Numbered from the stretch's first letter, positions 32,827 to 45,991 are shown. The stretch: DNA of 64,000 bases from Labia minor (GCA_963082975.1 OY720344.1:12883580-12947579), one strand, 5' to 3'. The notes: a model not told the origin generated them from the sequence alone. Translations and numbers: made by a program.

Positions 32827-33807
32827 TTATAAAAATAAATATAGATATGAAATATTTTCGATTTTAAATAATTAATAAAATTAAATAAAATATAAAGATA
32901 ATATTATTAAATTTTCTTTTTGAATATTTTTATGTCTCAATGATCCATAATAATAATCCTTTTCTTTTCATTATCCATTTTGTTTGTCTTTATTCTTTAA
33001 TTAAATTTAAAAAAGAAATCTTTGTTTAAAATGGAAATGAGTTTATAATTATCTAAAATTGTTCATTATTATATTTTATATAAGTATTTATGAATACAAA
33101 ATTTGAGATGTTAAGAAATAATAAATTAGTAAAAATTTAATATAAAGACACAATCATTTTATAAATAATATTATTATTTATTGTCAACATCTTTTTCTCA
33201 AAAAATAGTTGAAAAGTTTAATTAAAAATAATTAAAAACACATGTATATTGATCTTTAAATTTGTATTTTTTATAAATAAAATATATTAATTTAATCATA
33301 AAAATAAAAAAATATATATTTTGATTTGGTTTCATTTATAAATCAACATATTCAAAAATTGAGAACTTGAGTAATGGAGGACACTTGTGCACGTCCCGAT
33401 TTATTTATTTATCAATGTATAAATAAATTTGTTTTTCTGTTGTTTTTCGTTTGTTTGTTATGTTTTTTTTTTTTTATTTTTATTTTCTCAACAACAAGGG
33501 GAAAAAAGAATGCATTTAGAATAAAAGTAGAGATCGTCAACAAAATTGTATGTGTAAGATAGAGCAGGTCCTTGAGATATAAAGGGGTACTTTTATTTCC
33601 AAGTGGTTGTAAATAGCATTGAAATTGATAAGATTTTGAATTTGTTTTAAAGATTTATTTTATGTTTCTAAAAATTACAAATGAAAAACTTTAAAAAAAT
33701 GTAATTATTAAAAAAGTCCAAAATAATTTTATCTTCTTAATAAAATATTATTCAAAATTAAGTAAAGGGAATTTTTTTTATATTTCAATAGACAATTTGA
33801 TTTTTTT
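32827..33807. other. intergenic stretch, no feature seen
   Basis: A+T-rich. A 62-codon frame near 33374 is hydrophobic by T-rich composition and lacks any family signature. Confidence 0.4.
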
Positions 33808-34515
33808 TACTATCTATATTATTGCGATCACGAAAATTTTCGATGTCGAGATTTTGATGTTTTTATACGTTTTGAAGTTTTTGTGGTTGAGTCGTTTTCA
33901 CTAAGTTTGATAAAAATGTGTGTGTGTGTGTGTGTATGTAAATAAGATAACGCAAAAACAGTTTGGACTAAAATAATGAAATTTGGTACACTGGCATTAT
34001 TCAAAATTCATAGTTTGTTATCAACTTTTTAGAAATGTAGCTCATTTGGAAGAGGACCGACCATTACCTACCATATTTTCATTTTTTTTCCTCTAAACTG
34101 ACCGTAAAAATAAAGATATATGTTTAATAGTTTTTCACATGTTTAAAAATTGTATAAAACTGCCATATATAGAATTTCAGCTTGTTTGAATCGCTGACAG
34201 GAACGAAATTAGTTTTTTAAATTTTTTAACACGTTGACTGCCAGGACGTGAAGCACTGTCATTTACAAAGAGCCAAACACGCGAATTAATGTTTTAAATT
34301 TTTAAATTTTGACTTAAAAATGAAGGTAAAGGATTTAAATTTAAATTTAATATATGTTAATTAATTAATTTAATTTAATAACAATACTATTCATTTAATT
34401 AATCAATTAATTCAATTTAATTATACTTAATTTATAATTTAGTTTTAAATATAATATATGTTAATTATATAATCCAATTCAAAATTGCGAGATAGTTGAG
34501 TGGAGACACTCCAGA
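33808..34515 (+). mobile_element. F1 element (copy 6)
   Basis: Starts TACTATCTATATTATTGCG, has (TG)n at 33917-33934, and ends GCGAGATAGTTGAGTGGAGA with the hairpin and CAGATTTT. It is diverged, with extra A+T-rich sequence before the 3' end. Confidence 0.78.
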
Positions 34516-35491
34516 TTTTTTTATTTTATATACACTACGGTGAAAGTACAAATTATTTCCCAAACATTTCTAAACTTTCCATCTTAAAGATTCTTAATTA
34601 CAATTGGTACTCGTTAAAGTTATTTAATTAAGTAGTTTAATTGTTATTTATTTACTTACTTTTATAATTTTAATATTAATTAATTTGTAAATATATTAGA
34701 CGTTTATGAAAACTAGTGGAATAATATCTGTTAAATTTATTCAACCCTAGGGAGAAAATGTTAAGATAGTGTAGGTTGGATATATTTATAATAGAAGCCA
34801 AATAGAAAAAAAAATTAATATTCATATAACGATTAACTCTATTAATTAAAAATATTTATCTATAAACATAAACTCTTTTAAAATAAACAAAAATATTGAG
34901 GGGAAAAAAATCCCAATAAAATAAAAATGTAAATTTTCTAATAAATAAACAAAATAAAAATAGCCAAGTTAACAATTTGTAAAAATAAAATGATAACATA
35001 ATGCAAATTTATATTTTAGTAAATTTTATCAAGCATTTTTTTTTTTTTTGGTAAACACAATTATTTTAATTAATAATATAGGTATTTCACATTCATTTAT
35101 ACTTTGCTGATAGGTAAAATAGTAATTGAATAAAATCCCACAGATACCTATTTTATTGGGTTTCCCAAATGTTATAATGTGACTACATATTTTTGAAATT
35201 TTAAAATAAATGAATAACATTAGAGATTAGAAAAGATTGAAAGATTAGATGGTAGAGTATAAGATTATATCTTAATTAGAAATAATAAAAAAAAAATTTA
35301 ATATTATTTATTTAGAACTTAAAATAATAAGTAATTAAATTACTATTAATAACAATATTATGTTAAAATATTTATTTTATTAGTATTCTTTATTATTTAA
35401 TTAATTTAGGAAAAAATAGAAATATTTTTTTTTTATTTTTATTTTTAATGATAATATTATTTAACAAGACTTGCAAATTGACAATGATTAT

Positions 35492-35533
<42 letters not shown>

Positions 35534-38500
35534 CAAAAAGATATATTAGAGAAATTAAGCAATAAAAAAAATATAATAAAACTTTTTTAATTTTTCATAA
35601 CACAACTTTTTTAAATGAATCAATTATACTTTATTTTCTAAATTTAATTATTTTTTATCAAACATGTTAATCATGATTAGTCGCGACTAAGTCCTGAGAG
35701 ATTCATTAATCACTCAAGCAAGAAACTCTTTTGCCCGATAGTTGGATTATGAATTTTAATTACAAGAATGAGGCTTTTTAAAATAATAAATGAGAGTGTT
35801 TCTTAGGGAGGGCAGGCAATCTTTGAAGATTTCTCTTTTTTGGTTTATTATTATTCTTTTTCTTTTTCTTCTTTCTATTATTATTATTATTATTATTATG
35901 TGGTGAGAAGGACTTCTACAGTCTCATAAAAAAAGTAAGTCGTAAAGACAATTTCCAGATATGAGGGTGATTCTGGGGGTATTCCCTTCCACTCTCCTTT
36001 TCAATTTGTCTCTAACATTCCTTCTTTTTTTTATATCTGTAAAAATTTAAATTATAAGTGAGGAGATAATATATATATATATATAGATATATTTGATATA
36101 TATAGATAAAATGAGAAAATCTTTTGGCGCAAATTTACTAAAGAGAGAAATCGAAAAAAGAAAATTGTTTCAATTCACTTTAACTCGTAAAGAGATTTAC
36201 ATCTCTCATAAATTAACCAGGAAAAAAATAACGTTTTTTAACAATAATTTATTGAAAAGAAAAAATTATTAGATATGAATTAATTTTTTTTTTATTTTTA
36301 TTGGATTACATGATGGAGAAATATCAGTAAATTTTTAGATGTTTTTCTTTTTTAAAATTAAAAAGAAAGCTTTATCTTAAAAAATTGACAACATTATTAT
36401 TATTATTATTATTGTATCCTCTTGATACACCTAATAGCAGCTTGTAAAGCCTAAATAATTAAAGTAAAACTTCTATTCTTGAGATCAAAGGGGAGAAATA
36501 AATTGTAAGGAATGAATCCTTGATATCTATTAATTTTGCTAGAAGGTCTAAACAGAGGAATTAGTTTAATAATTATTTATAATAAGTTTATAATTTTATT
36601 ATAATTAAAAAGACTTTTAAATTTTTAATTAAATTAGCTTACAATCCTAGTTGTAATTTTATAATTAATTAATATTTAATCTGTTTTTATTTTTAAATTA
36701 AAATACAAAGATTGTCAGAGGGCGGGAATTCCAATTATTTCATTTAGATTCCATGTGGAACCAATTATTATTATTATTATTATTGTACTATAACCAAGTT
36801 AAATGAAAAAAATTCAAGATACTGATGAATTAATGAAAATTGCCAGATTATTTTAAAGATAATTTTAAATTGATTATAAAAAGGGGGAATGAATATATTT
36901 TATAATAATATAATTAAGATTATATAGATAAAAATATTGTACAATATTAATTAATGGATATGAGTTAGTTACACATGACCAGTTTCCATGATGGTACAAA
37001 GCCAATAATGTTTTCATATTGAAAGGAAAATAAAATCAAAAGCTGCCCCTGTTTCAGAGAACAACATTTGCTTTGTACCTGTATGGCTAGTCAGGTGAAA
37101 CACTCATGTAAACTAATTAATTTACGTTGTCACCTTAATAGTTATAGAATGATAATATAAATATTTAACTTTATTTAAGCGTATGTTAATTGAATATAAA
37201 ATTCAAATATATAATAATAAATATTAGTAATTAATTATTATATATTGTAAAAGATTCAATGATAAAAAATATTTGATAACAAAAATTTAACGATATTATA
37301 TTTTTAAATTAAAATAATCAAAAATAAATAAATAAATAAAAATAGATGTGTTCATATATTATTCGAGAAAATTAAGGGGTGATTAAATAAATATCTAAAA
37401 AAATTTTTTTTACATTTGAGAGGATAAAACAAAGTTGAGAGATTAAATTATTAATTAAATTTATTTTATATCAGAGATAGATTACATTTATTTTTTTATT
37501 TTTAAAATTATTTATTCGAATTCCAATAAAATAGATTGCCAAAAAAATAATAAAATGTTTTGTTTTGGAATTTTAAAATCAACTTAATAAATATATTTAT
37601 TTATTTTATAAAAAGAAGAAATAAATATAAGTTGATTTTATTTGTTGGTTTTAATTAGAATAAAAATCATACCAATAAATAATTTTTAATATTGATGCTT
37701 CTAACTTAAACATTTATTTTATTTTTATTTTTTATACTTTCTTTAAAATTTATATATGTATATAAACAAAATGTAATTAAACACTTCAAGTTAATATTTT
37801 CATAAATCTCTTCATATTTTAATTGAGGCAATGTAAATATTGAATATTTATCAAAAAGTGGATCATCTTCATATTCTTTTTTAATTTAATATTTCCTCTT
37901 GAATTATTAATAAAAATAAATAAATAAAATAAAAAATATCAAATAAAATGATTTTTATTTTTAATTAAAATATTTGAGTATATATTTATGTAAAAGTAAA
38001 GAATTTTATTTCAAACGACAATGTTTAAGAATTTTTAATTTAATAAAATCTGTGATAGATATTTATCAGAAGGGTATAATATTTAAAGTTCATATTATTT
38101 TTTATTATTTAAAAATCTCTTATTAAATGTATTTCTAGATAAAAGAATTCAATTCAAGTTTTTTACCCTAGTATGATTATATTCGTAAGATAACAAGAAA
38201 ATGGGAAATGAAATAATGTCGGTAATTCAGATTGTAACATTTTAGAAAGATAAAAGCAAATGAAATTAAAATTTTAAGAATATTTTTAAAAGTAGTTTTG
38301 TTTTGTGTAATTTTTTACCTATACTTATTTCGATTCTTCAATTTATCAGAGTATTTATTTATTTATAATTATTTTTGTGCTTCTAAACATCCCCGCTGAA
38401 TACGACTATAATCCAAACAAATTTATAAGAAAAGATATAATAAGATAATAATTGTCTCATTATATTATTTGATATCCTAAATTTTCATTAAATTTAAAAA

Positions 38501-39339
38501 AAAAAAAAATTCTAAATATATATATATTTACCAGATTAACAATAATTTATAATTTCCTATTAAATTGTGAGTTGAGTAATTTATTCTATTGTCAAGAGTC
38601 GCGTAAGACTTTTCTAATTAAGGACTTTTAAGCTGACAGTAGCAAATGGTTTTGGATTTTTTCCTCCTACACATTTAATAAAATTAATTGAATGAAAGCA
38701 GTGATTCCACCCAGGCAGTTGCTTGTTCTAAACATCATTAAATGTACATTTACGAAATTTTATTTTTTATTAAATTCAATTGCCCTTGAGAAAGAATTTT
38801 CATTTTTTTCTTGGATGATATATTCAATGCATTTTCTATTCTATATATATTCCATTTTATTTTCTCTGTTTTATATATATATATATATATATATAACTTG
38901 AAAAGTTGAGTTTAAGTAAATGGTGATGTACTCCAATCATTCTTCTTTCTATTCAATTACAAATGACAAAAAGTTAAAATAAATATAACTCACAATGTGC
39001 TTCAGTATGTGTTTGTCCTTTACTAGAATATAAAAAAAAAAAAAATTTGCACAAAAAGTGTTTTCTTCAAATTACAATTATTAATTATCATTGGAAAAAA
39101 CAGTCATAAAGGAGATGGGGAAACAGAATGATTATTATTTTTTACTAATTTTGATAAAGACAATTTTAAATTTTTAAAAATTCTTTGAAAATACAAAAAC
39201 AAAATTTAAATCGTTAATTTAAGACTATTAATATAAATAAAATCTAACATTTAGTTTTAATATAAAAACTAAAATTTATTTCTCTAATAATAAAAAACAA
39301 AAATTAAAATTTAAGGTTGGTGTTTAATTCGTGGTAGCA
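34516..39339. other. long A+T-rich intergenic stretch with simple repeats
   Basis: About 4.8 kb with (AT)n at 35493-35532 and 38875-38895, and (TAT)n at about 35873-35900, 36393-36413 and 36766-36785. No gene or transposon is recognised. A more complex patch at 36965-37130 has no coding signature. Confidence 0.45.
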
Positions 39340-39735
39340 CGTCAGTTTTTGATGAGCCACGTCCAGAATACCCGCGGAGGATAACGTGACATAAATTCAT
39401 GACTTCGTATTGCCACACCGCCGATTGAATGTGCACGAGTAGCTGAGACAGTAGGTATTTCAAGATGGCGTGGGTCATATCCTGCATGAAATTTTGGGCT
39501 TGAGAAAGCTGTCGACGAGATAGGTGCCGCGTTTGCTCATTCTGGACAACAAGTGCAACTGTGAGACCACTTCAGACGCTATTTAAGAGCAATCTCAAGG
39601 AGTTTCTGCGTCGTATCGTGACAGTTGACGAAACATGGATCCACTGATACTAGTCAGAGACCAAGGAACAGTCAAAACAGTGGACTACCAAGCGAACGTG
39701 CTCCGAAGAAAGCGAAGACTGCCCTGTGGTAAAAA
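39340..39735 (+). pseudogene. mariner transposase fragment
   Basis: The translation includes VAETVGISR (helix-turn-helix region) and then, in another frame, KEFLRRIVTVDETWIH, which holds the first catalytic aspartate (DETW). SETKEQSKQW follows. Several frameshifts and stops break it, and no terminal repeats are obvious. This is the N-terminal half of an old mariner copy. Confidence 0.8.
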
Positions 39736-40043
39736 CTCCTGATTGTCTATACTGTATTAATTAAAGAAAACAAGGAGTGTAATATTGACAATGTAAACTT
39801 CATTATTAACACCTAATCGTCGTTCCTGGAAGAATTATTACCATTTATAAATATTTTTTATTTAGAATAGACTCAAACTTCTAATGCTTTGGAACACAAA
39901 ATTTGATACAAATTTCTTAATCCATTTTTTTTAGTCAACAGAAAATCACTTCACATACAAAACACTTCAAACTGGTATGCCTCTCAAAAACATAATAAAA
40001 AAAATGTCATTTACTAACTGAAACAGTTAAGGTATTAAAATGA

Positions 40044-40236
40044 TTTTTATTAAAACATCACATATTTGTATAATTTATTTATTCAGTTAAATAACTTACT
40101 GGCTTTTATATACAGTGTCACTGTCCGCTTGAGTCGGAGCTTACTGTGCTTGATAACACGTGGGAATAAGCAGTCGAAACGTTGTACATTTAACTAAATA
40201 AATAGATTATACAAATATGTGGTGTTTTTATAAAAA
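40044..40236. repeat. inverted repeat with GTCGAAACGTTGT motif
   Basis: Arms at 40044-40091 and 40188-40236 are inverted repeats of about 48 bp sharing ACATCACATATTTGTATAAT and its complement. The right arm follows CAGTCGAAACGTTGTACA, similar to the motif in the foldback at 22251. Possibly the end of a Penelope-like element. Confidence 0.5.
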
Positions 40237-40683
40237 TCTCTTTCATAATTATTAAAACCACAAAAGTTTTAATAAATATATTCGCCAAAAATATTCAAAA
40301 AATATGTTCAGAACGAGTTTACCAACCTATAAGAAAAAAAAATCGAAAATTAAATATAGGTATAAATATATTAGTACTATATAAAATATAAAAAGAATAT
40401 TAAATAATTTAAAAGAATGAGAAAGAATTTTTGAAATTAATCAAGCGAAAAATTTACGTAAGAAGTTAAGGAATGACTGGAATTTGATCCATAAGAGGTG
40501 AAATATTATATTAAATAGAGTACTAACAAGAAATTCCTCAAGAATTCATCTCTAAATTTAATTTAAATATATGAGTGTTAAATTTATTAAAATAAAGATG
40601 AAATCAGGCAAGAACAAAAGCATTCTTGTAATATATGTAGTTGAAAATAAATATTTATCCGTATATTGTACTTATTTAATATA
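40237..40683. other. intergenic spacer
   Basis: A+T-rich sequence between two repeats. Nothing further is seen. Confidence 0.4.
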
Positions 40684-41261
40684 CGAGGGCAATTCACAAA
40701 GTAGGTTACGTTTTGGAATTAAGACAAAACTAGTACAAGAAAATGTTTTTTATTATGTACATTTGAAAGATCAACTAAAATACTATTTTTCTACATAATC
40801 GCCAAAAAAAGTTGAGACATTTATCGTGGCGATGAACGAGATTCGAAATGCCTTCCTCATAGAAATCCGCCACCTGGGAGAATTTGTGTTCCCCCACTCC
40901 ATAAATTGCAATTTTGTCTCCCACGTCACGTGTTTCACCCAAGTCTCGTCTCCCGTTGTGATTCGATCAAGGAATGAATCACCGTGGTACTTTTATGCCT
41001 CGAAAAATGACAAAGAGGCAGCCCAACGACGACGATCTCCGCGCAGCCGTGACTAGCTGGCTCAACACTCAGGCGGCGGATTTCTATGAGGAAGGCATTT
41101 CGAATCTCGTTCATCGCCACGATAAATGTCTCTTCTTTTTTGGCGATTATGTAGAAAAATAGTATTTTAGTTGCTCTTTCAAATGTATATAATAAAAAAC
41201 ATTTTCTTGTACTAGTTTTGTCTTAATTCCAAAACGTAACCTACTTTGTGAATTGCCCTCG
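40684..41261. mobile_element. foldback mariner derivative (copy 1)
   Basis: Near-identical inverted arms of about 190 bp begin CGAGGGCAATTCACAAAGTA and are flanked by TA. Both arms encode a mariner C-terminus read outward. The plus strand ends ADFYEEGISNLVHRHDKC...GDYVEK and a stop; the minus strand has the same block out of frame. The minus-strand centre also keeps RITTGDETWVKHVT, the first catalytic D region. The element is thus made of two opposed transposase 3' ends and cannot encode a transposase. Confidence 0.85.
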
Positions 41262-42516
41262 TATATATATATATAAAAGTATATAAATTGAATTCTACCA
41301 TATCGTGTAAAATTAGATCCATACATATTATACAGTTGAGTTAAGTGTGTTGAACTTAAATATCTTTTTATTTGCTTATTTCAAGTACTAAATTTATTGA
41401 GATTCAATCTCAGGTGATGAAGTTCAGCGGGTCATTCTGGTCGCCTTGGTTTTATTATTAGTATTATTTAATTGATCAAATAAAAGATGTATAAAAATTA
41501 CTAAAATATAAAAATATAATATAATAAATATATATATCAAAAGCACTTTGAGAAATGAATATTATAATATTATAATATTAATTATTATTTACTACTTAAA
41601 ATTTTGTTTTCTATTTCTTTAGTTTTTTTTTTTTATTTTTTTTTTAATATATAAGAATAAAGTCATATAAAATATTATATATATATTTAAATTTATTACG
41701 AATTTATTTATTATGAATTAAGAGATATGTATATAGAAATAGAAATTTTAACTAGTTAAATATTTAAATAGAAATAATAAAGTGGTGGTTATTTGTCTAA
41801 AAAACCCAAGTGGAACATAATTATGGTTAATTTTTTTACATTTTATTCTGAGAGATTCTGATGATTCATCTTATACGTTCTTCTTAATCAATAAACGTTG
41901 AACAAGTGCTTATTGATTGGTAATTTAAAATCAATTACGTCATTTTTTAAAAGAAATAGGGGTATTTAGTGAGAGATAAATTAGTTTTTTTTAGAGTTAT
42001 TACTAGAAACGATATTACGATTAATTATCTAAAGTATACAAACAAGTTAGGTTTTTATTGAGAAGTCAAAACCATTCTAATGTTAAATTACATACTGGGA
42101 TGTGAAATATCGCCTATTTCGAGAGTTCACTTGTTGGACAGTCATTTTTGTCATTCGATGACAGTTATTTTTGTAAAAATGAAAAAAAATAAACATATAT
42201 TGTATTGCATTTGCCAATCGTTTCATGATGATAAATGATGTTTAAATCCAGCATCAAACTCTACTTTAATCTGAGCAGGCGAATTGATTTTTAAATGCAG
42301 GAATTTAATCATGACACAATATTTGATATTTTTTTTTTATTTATACAAAAACACTTCGATTAATAAAAAAAATTCATTTTTTAACAAAAACTCAAAGCCA
42401 AAAAATTTCATTGTTGAATTAAAATGTATACTCAACTTTTATGTTAAGGCTCAAAAATTTTATTCTCAAATTAAAAAAATTCAGAATATTATGTAATAAA
42501 CGATGCGTGGATGAAT
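41262..42516. other. intergenic stretch, no feature seen
   Basis: A+T-rich sequence; no gene or repeat is recognised. The 70-codon frame near 42284 is Lys/Asn/Ile-rich and looks accidental. Confidence 0.4.
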
Positions 42517-43740
42517 ATCTATCTATCTCTGTGGCTCTACGGAACTCGAAAGTTCTTGGCCACAGCAACCACATTTCTCCAAGTATCCCTATCCTGAGCT
42601 AGCTACTCCCATCCAACTCCTATTTTTCCCCATCTCTCTTACGCTCCCTCCTACACTGTCAGCCCACCAACTGGACGTTTCCCAATCGGCCACCCACAAA
42701 TATATTTTTCGTCAGTTCTTCCTCTTCCATTCTAGCCAAGTGTCCTGCCCATCGAAACCTTCACGATTTTATTACACTACCTATGCCTGGAGATGCATAG
42801 AGGTCATGCAATTCCTCGTTATGCAGACTCCGCCACTCCCCTCATCTTTCTTTGTCTCATAAATACCCCAAAGAATTATATTTTCTAATATTCTAAATTT
42901 ACTCTCGTCTAATAAAGTCATAGACCACGCCTCACACCCATATAATACAATCGACAAAATAATTGTTTTGTAAAAAATCTCCTCTTCTTCTTCTTAGCCT
43001 TATTTCCCACGGGATGTGGGGTCGGCTCTTCTCGTTAATTGGCGCCAACTAAATCTGTTGTTGGCGTCGTCTGTAGAGAGACCAGATGCCATTAGATCTC
43101 CCGTTATACGGCAGGACCAGCTGGTTTTAGGCCTCCCACGCGGTCTTTGGTACTCAACCTTCGATGACGGTGATGATGGTGTTGACGATTTTGATGTAGC
43201 TGTGGACGATTTGAGTGAGGTTGATGGCAATGATGCTTATGTTGACCGATGTGACGATGTTCGTGACGGTGATGATGTCGATGTGGATGTAGATGTGGAT
43301 GTGGATGTTGGACTATCTTCTTTTGCCCACCTCGTCCATAGGTGGGTAACCCTAACCCATTTCTCGCATCGCCCGGGTGCTGACAATGCGCGTCGCTTGC
43401 AGGGGACGCCCTAGCCGTTAGCCGTATAACATTTCTCCATTAATTGTTGATGCGACGCGAAGATGATCCAGCCGGCCTGTCGCTACAGCCTGACGCGTGG
43501 ATTGGAAAGAAGGAAGAGGAAATAAAGGGGATTGGGTCTGGATGGATGATTTGGGTAGGGCATGCACTCCCTTGGTCGAGGAATGAGAGAAAATGCATGT
43601 GCTCGCGTAGGGCAGTGGGCGCCACTCACTGAGGTAGATCTGTCTCTCACCGGGATCGTGAGAAGGTATCTACCCGCTACCCTGTTTTGTAAAAAATCTA
43701 TTAATGATAAATAAATTAACAAACACACTGTGGAAGGGTA
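42517..43740 (-). mobile_element. LINE ORF2 3' fragment, split by a retro-insertion
   Basis: On the minus strand it matches the LINE at 52905. The block corresponding to VLYGCEAWSMT lies around 42930, followed by the GEWRR and RWAGH regions, and the 3' tail is an (ATCT)n tract at 42517-42529. It is 5'-truncated and full of indels. A 702-bp insert occupies 42981-43682, and LINE sequence resumes after it. Confidence 0.78.
42981..43682 (-). mobile_element. LINE-type retro-insert with 17-bp target duplication
   Basis: Flanked by TGTTTTGTAAAAAATCT at 42964-42980 and 43683-43699. Minus-strand reading gives a frame ending RPRGRPKTSW...ANNRFSWRQLTRRADPTSRGK and a stop at 43000, then an (AAG)n tail at 42981-42999. 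That ending is typical of LINE ORF2 C-termini. Upstream lies a Ser/Thr-rich low-complexity stretch from a GATGTG-type repeat (43190-43312) and GC-rich sequence of unknown origin. Confidence 0.75.
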
Positions 43741-44651
43741 AATGAGAATAATCAATATAATAACCAAAAGAAAGAGATGATTGAGAAGTGACTGAGAGAA
43801 GAGAAGGAGAATCGGTTTTTCGTCACATTCTGATGAGTTCAGGTCAGCAATTTTCGAGATATTAAATTATTTTACAGTTATCACTATCTACGTTAGCAAC
43901 TTTCAAACTATTCAACATTTAAATGTTTAATAATAATATAAAATGTGATCGAGATTTATTTCTGAAACATAATTTTTATTAATAAATTAATAAAAAAATA
44001 TCACCCATTAATATTTACAATTATTTCAATCAGAAAAGCTTTTTGTGAATTTAAACAAATAAGAGAATCTATTCTTACATGGAAACAAACACAAAATGCA
44101 AAAATAGATTGTATCTACTATATATTACAAATAAAAACCTTTTTATTAAAAAAATATTCCCTTCTTTTCAAAGAGCATCCAAGTAACAAGATTAAATTTT
44201 TACTAACCTAAATTATTTTTATTTATACCAACATTTTGAAAAAAATATAAACCTCATCAAAAACTTTCCCAAAATAAAAATATAATAATAATAATAATAA
44301 AATAAATGAAATAATCTGTTTGTTGGATAAAAAAACTTCTGCTAATTCGTCAAGTTTGTTTTGAATTTGAAAACATCAATCAACCCAATGTTCAAAACAT
44401 ATTTTAACAACTTCATTTGTATACAAATCCACATCCATATATGGAATAGACTTTTCATGTCGAGTTAAACGAAATAATCTATAAAAGACTTTTGTTTTGC
44501 TTTTCCATGAAATATTATACATATTTGTTTTTGTTTACTTAATAGAAAACTCAATTTATATTAACTAATTTTGATATTATCTAAACAAAAGAAGAAAAGA
44601 CTCAACTAGTGTTGATTTGTTAACACAATTGAGATTTGAGAGTAAAAAAAA
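43741..44651. other. intergenic stretch, no feature seen
   Basis: A+T-rich with an (AAT)n run near 44284-44300. No gene or repeat copy is recognised. Confidence 0.4.
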
Positions 44652-45115
44652 TTAGCTGGAGTGTCTCCACTCGACTATCTCGCAATTTGAATTGGATTAA
44701 ATAACATAATATATTATATTTAAATTAAATTTAATTAATTATAAATTATAAATAATAAATAATAAATATTAAACCAGCGCATGTTTGGCTTTTTGTTGAT
44801 GGCACCACGTCACGTGTTGGCGCGTGAGATTTGCAGTGTTAAAAAATTAATTCTGGTAATTTCAGCGAATCAATCAAGCTGAAATTCTATATATAGCAGT
44901 TTTATACATTTATTAATCATGTGAAAAATTATCAAACATATATCTTTATTTTTACGGTCACTTTAGAGGAAAAAAAATCAAAACGTTGTAGGTAATGACC
45001 CTCTTCCGGTTGAGCTAGATTTCTCAAAAGTTGATAGAAAACTATGAATTTTGAATAATGTCCATGTACCAAATTTCATCATTCTAGCTCAAACCGTTTT
45101 TGCGTAATCTTGCCT

Positions 45116-45168
<53 letters not shown>

Positions 45169-45280
45169 TTTTTCTCAACCTTAGTGAAAATGATTCAGGA
45201 ACCTTCAAAACGTATAAAAACATCAAAATCTCAACATCGAAAATTTTCGTGATCGCAATACTATCTCTGGCGAGATAGTA
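44652..45280 (-). mobile_element. F1 element (copy 7), intact
   Basis: The best-preserved F1 copy. On the minus strand it opens with the perfect palindrome TACTATCTC-GCCA-GAGATAGTA (45280-45259) and continues to (TG)22. Then come the core, GCGAGATAGT, hairpin GAGTGGAGACACTC and CAGCTAA at 44652. The dinucleotide tract at about 45119-45164 is pure. There is no coding potential. Confidence 0.85.
45119..45164. repeat. (CA)22 microsatellite inside F1 copy 7
   Basis: An uninterrupted CA/TG tract of about 22 units, which lies at the microsatellite position of the F1 family. Other copies carry interrupted or shorter tracts at the same place. Confidence 0.9.
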
Positions 45281-45991
45281 AAAAGATCGATGCAAGGTTA
45301 AATAGAACCATCATTGTATTAAAATTTTAACAAATTAAAAAGAAAAATTTATAATTTATCAAAATTGAATTATATCTTTGTATAATCTTTTCATAAATTG
45401 AATTAAATTTACAATCCATATTTTATGGAAAGAAAAAAATTCACTTCTATATTAGTAACTATGTTGTTACTATAGAATAATGTATCTATATTAATATATT
45501 AGATTTAATAATAATATTATCCAATGATAACACAAATAATGAATTAATTTCATTATGAAATCCTATTATATTATTAAATACGTATCTATAATGGAAATTA
45601 ATAATTATTATAAATAATAATAATTATTCTAGAATAATATTGATTCTGCTAAGAGTATATGTATTCAATATAAAGGAAAAGAAATTGATTTAATTATTTT
45701 TTTTTTATTTTTATTTACATTTCATTTTTTCTATTTTTCAAGGTTTTCTTTTGAAAATCATTTAGATAAAAAAAAAATAATAAATAAACAAAATTTTTTT
45801 ACAATCAATTAAATCATTATTAATATAATTGATACTTGCATCTCTTTCAAATGTAAATTTTAATATTTAAAAAATAAATAAAATTTTTAATGGAAGGAGC
45901 TTACTGAATTTTTATTGTATATTCATTTTATTCACTTTCAATTTTTTTTTTATATCTTAGAAAAACTACTAATTTTTGCGGCTTTAAAAAA
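45281..45991. other. intergenic stretch, no feature seen
   Basis: A+T-rich sequence with short (AAT)n-like motifs. No gene or repeat is recognised. Confidence 0.4.

Noticed and set aside
40100..40190. Hammerhead ribozyme near GTCGAAACG
   Set aside because: The GAAAC half is present, but no CUGANGA with a pairing stem is found upstream; the nearest match, CTTGATAA, changes essential core bases.
43016..43414. Open frame of 132 codons with a run of Asp-Val on the plus strand
   Set aside because: It is the antisense shadow of the retro-inserted LINE fragment and of a GATGTG-type repeat.
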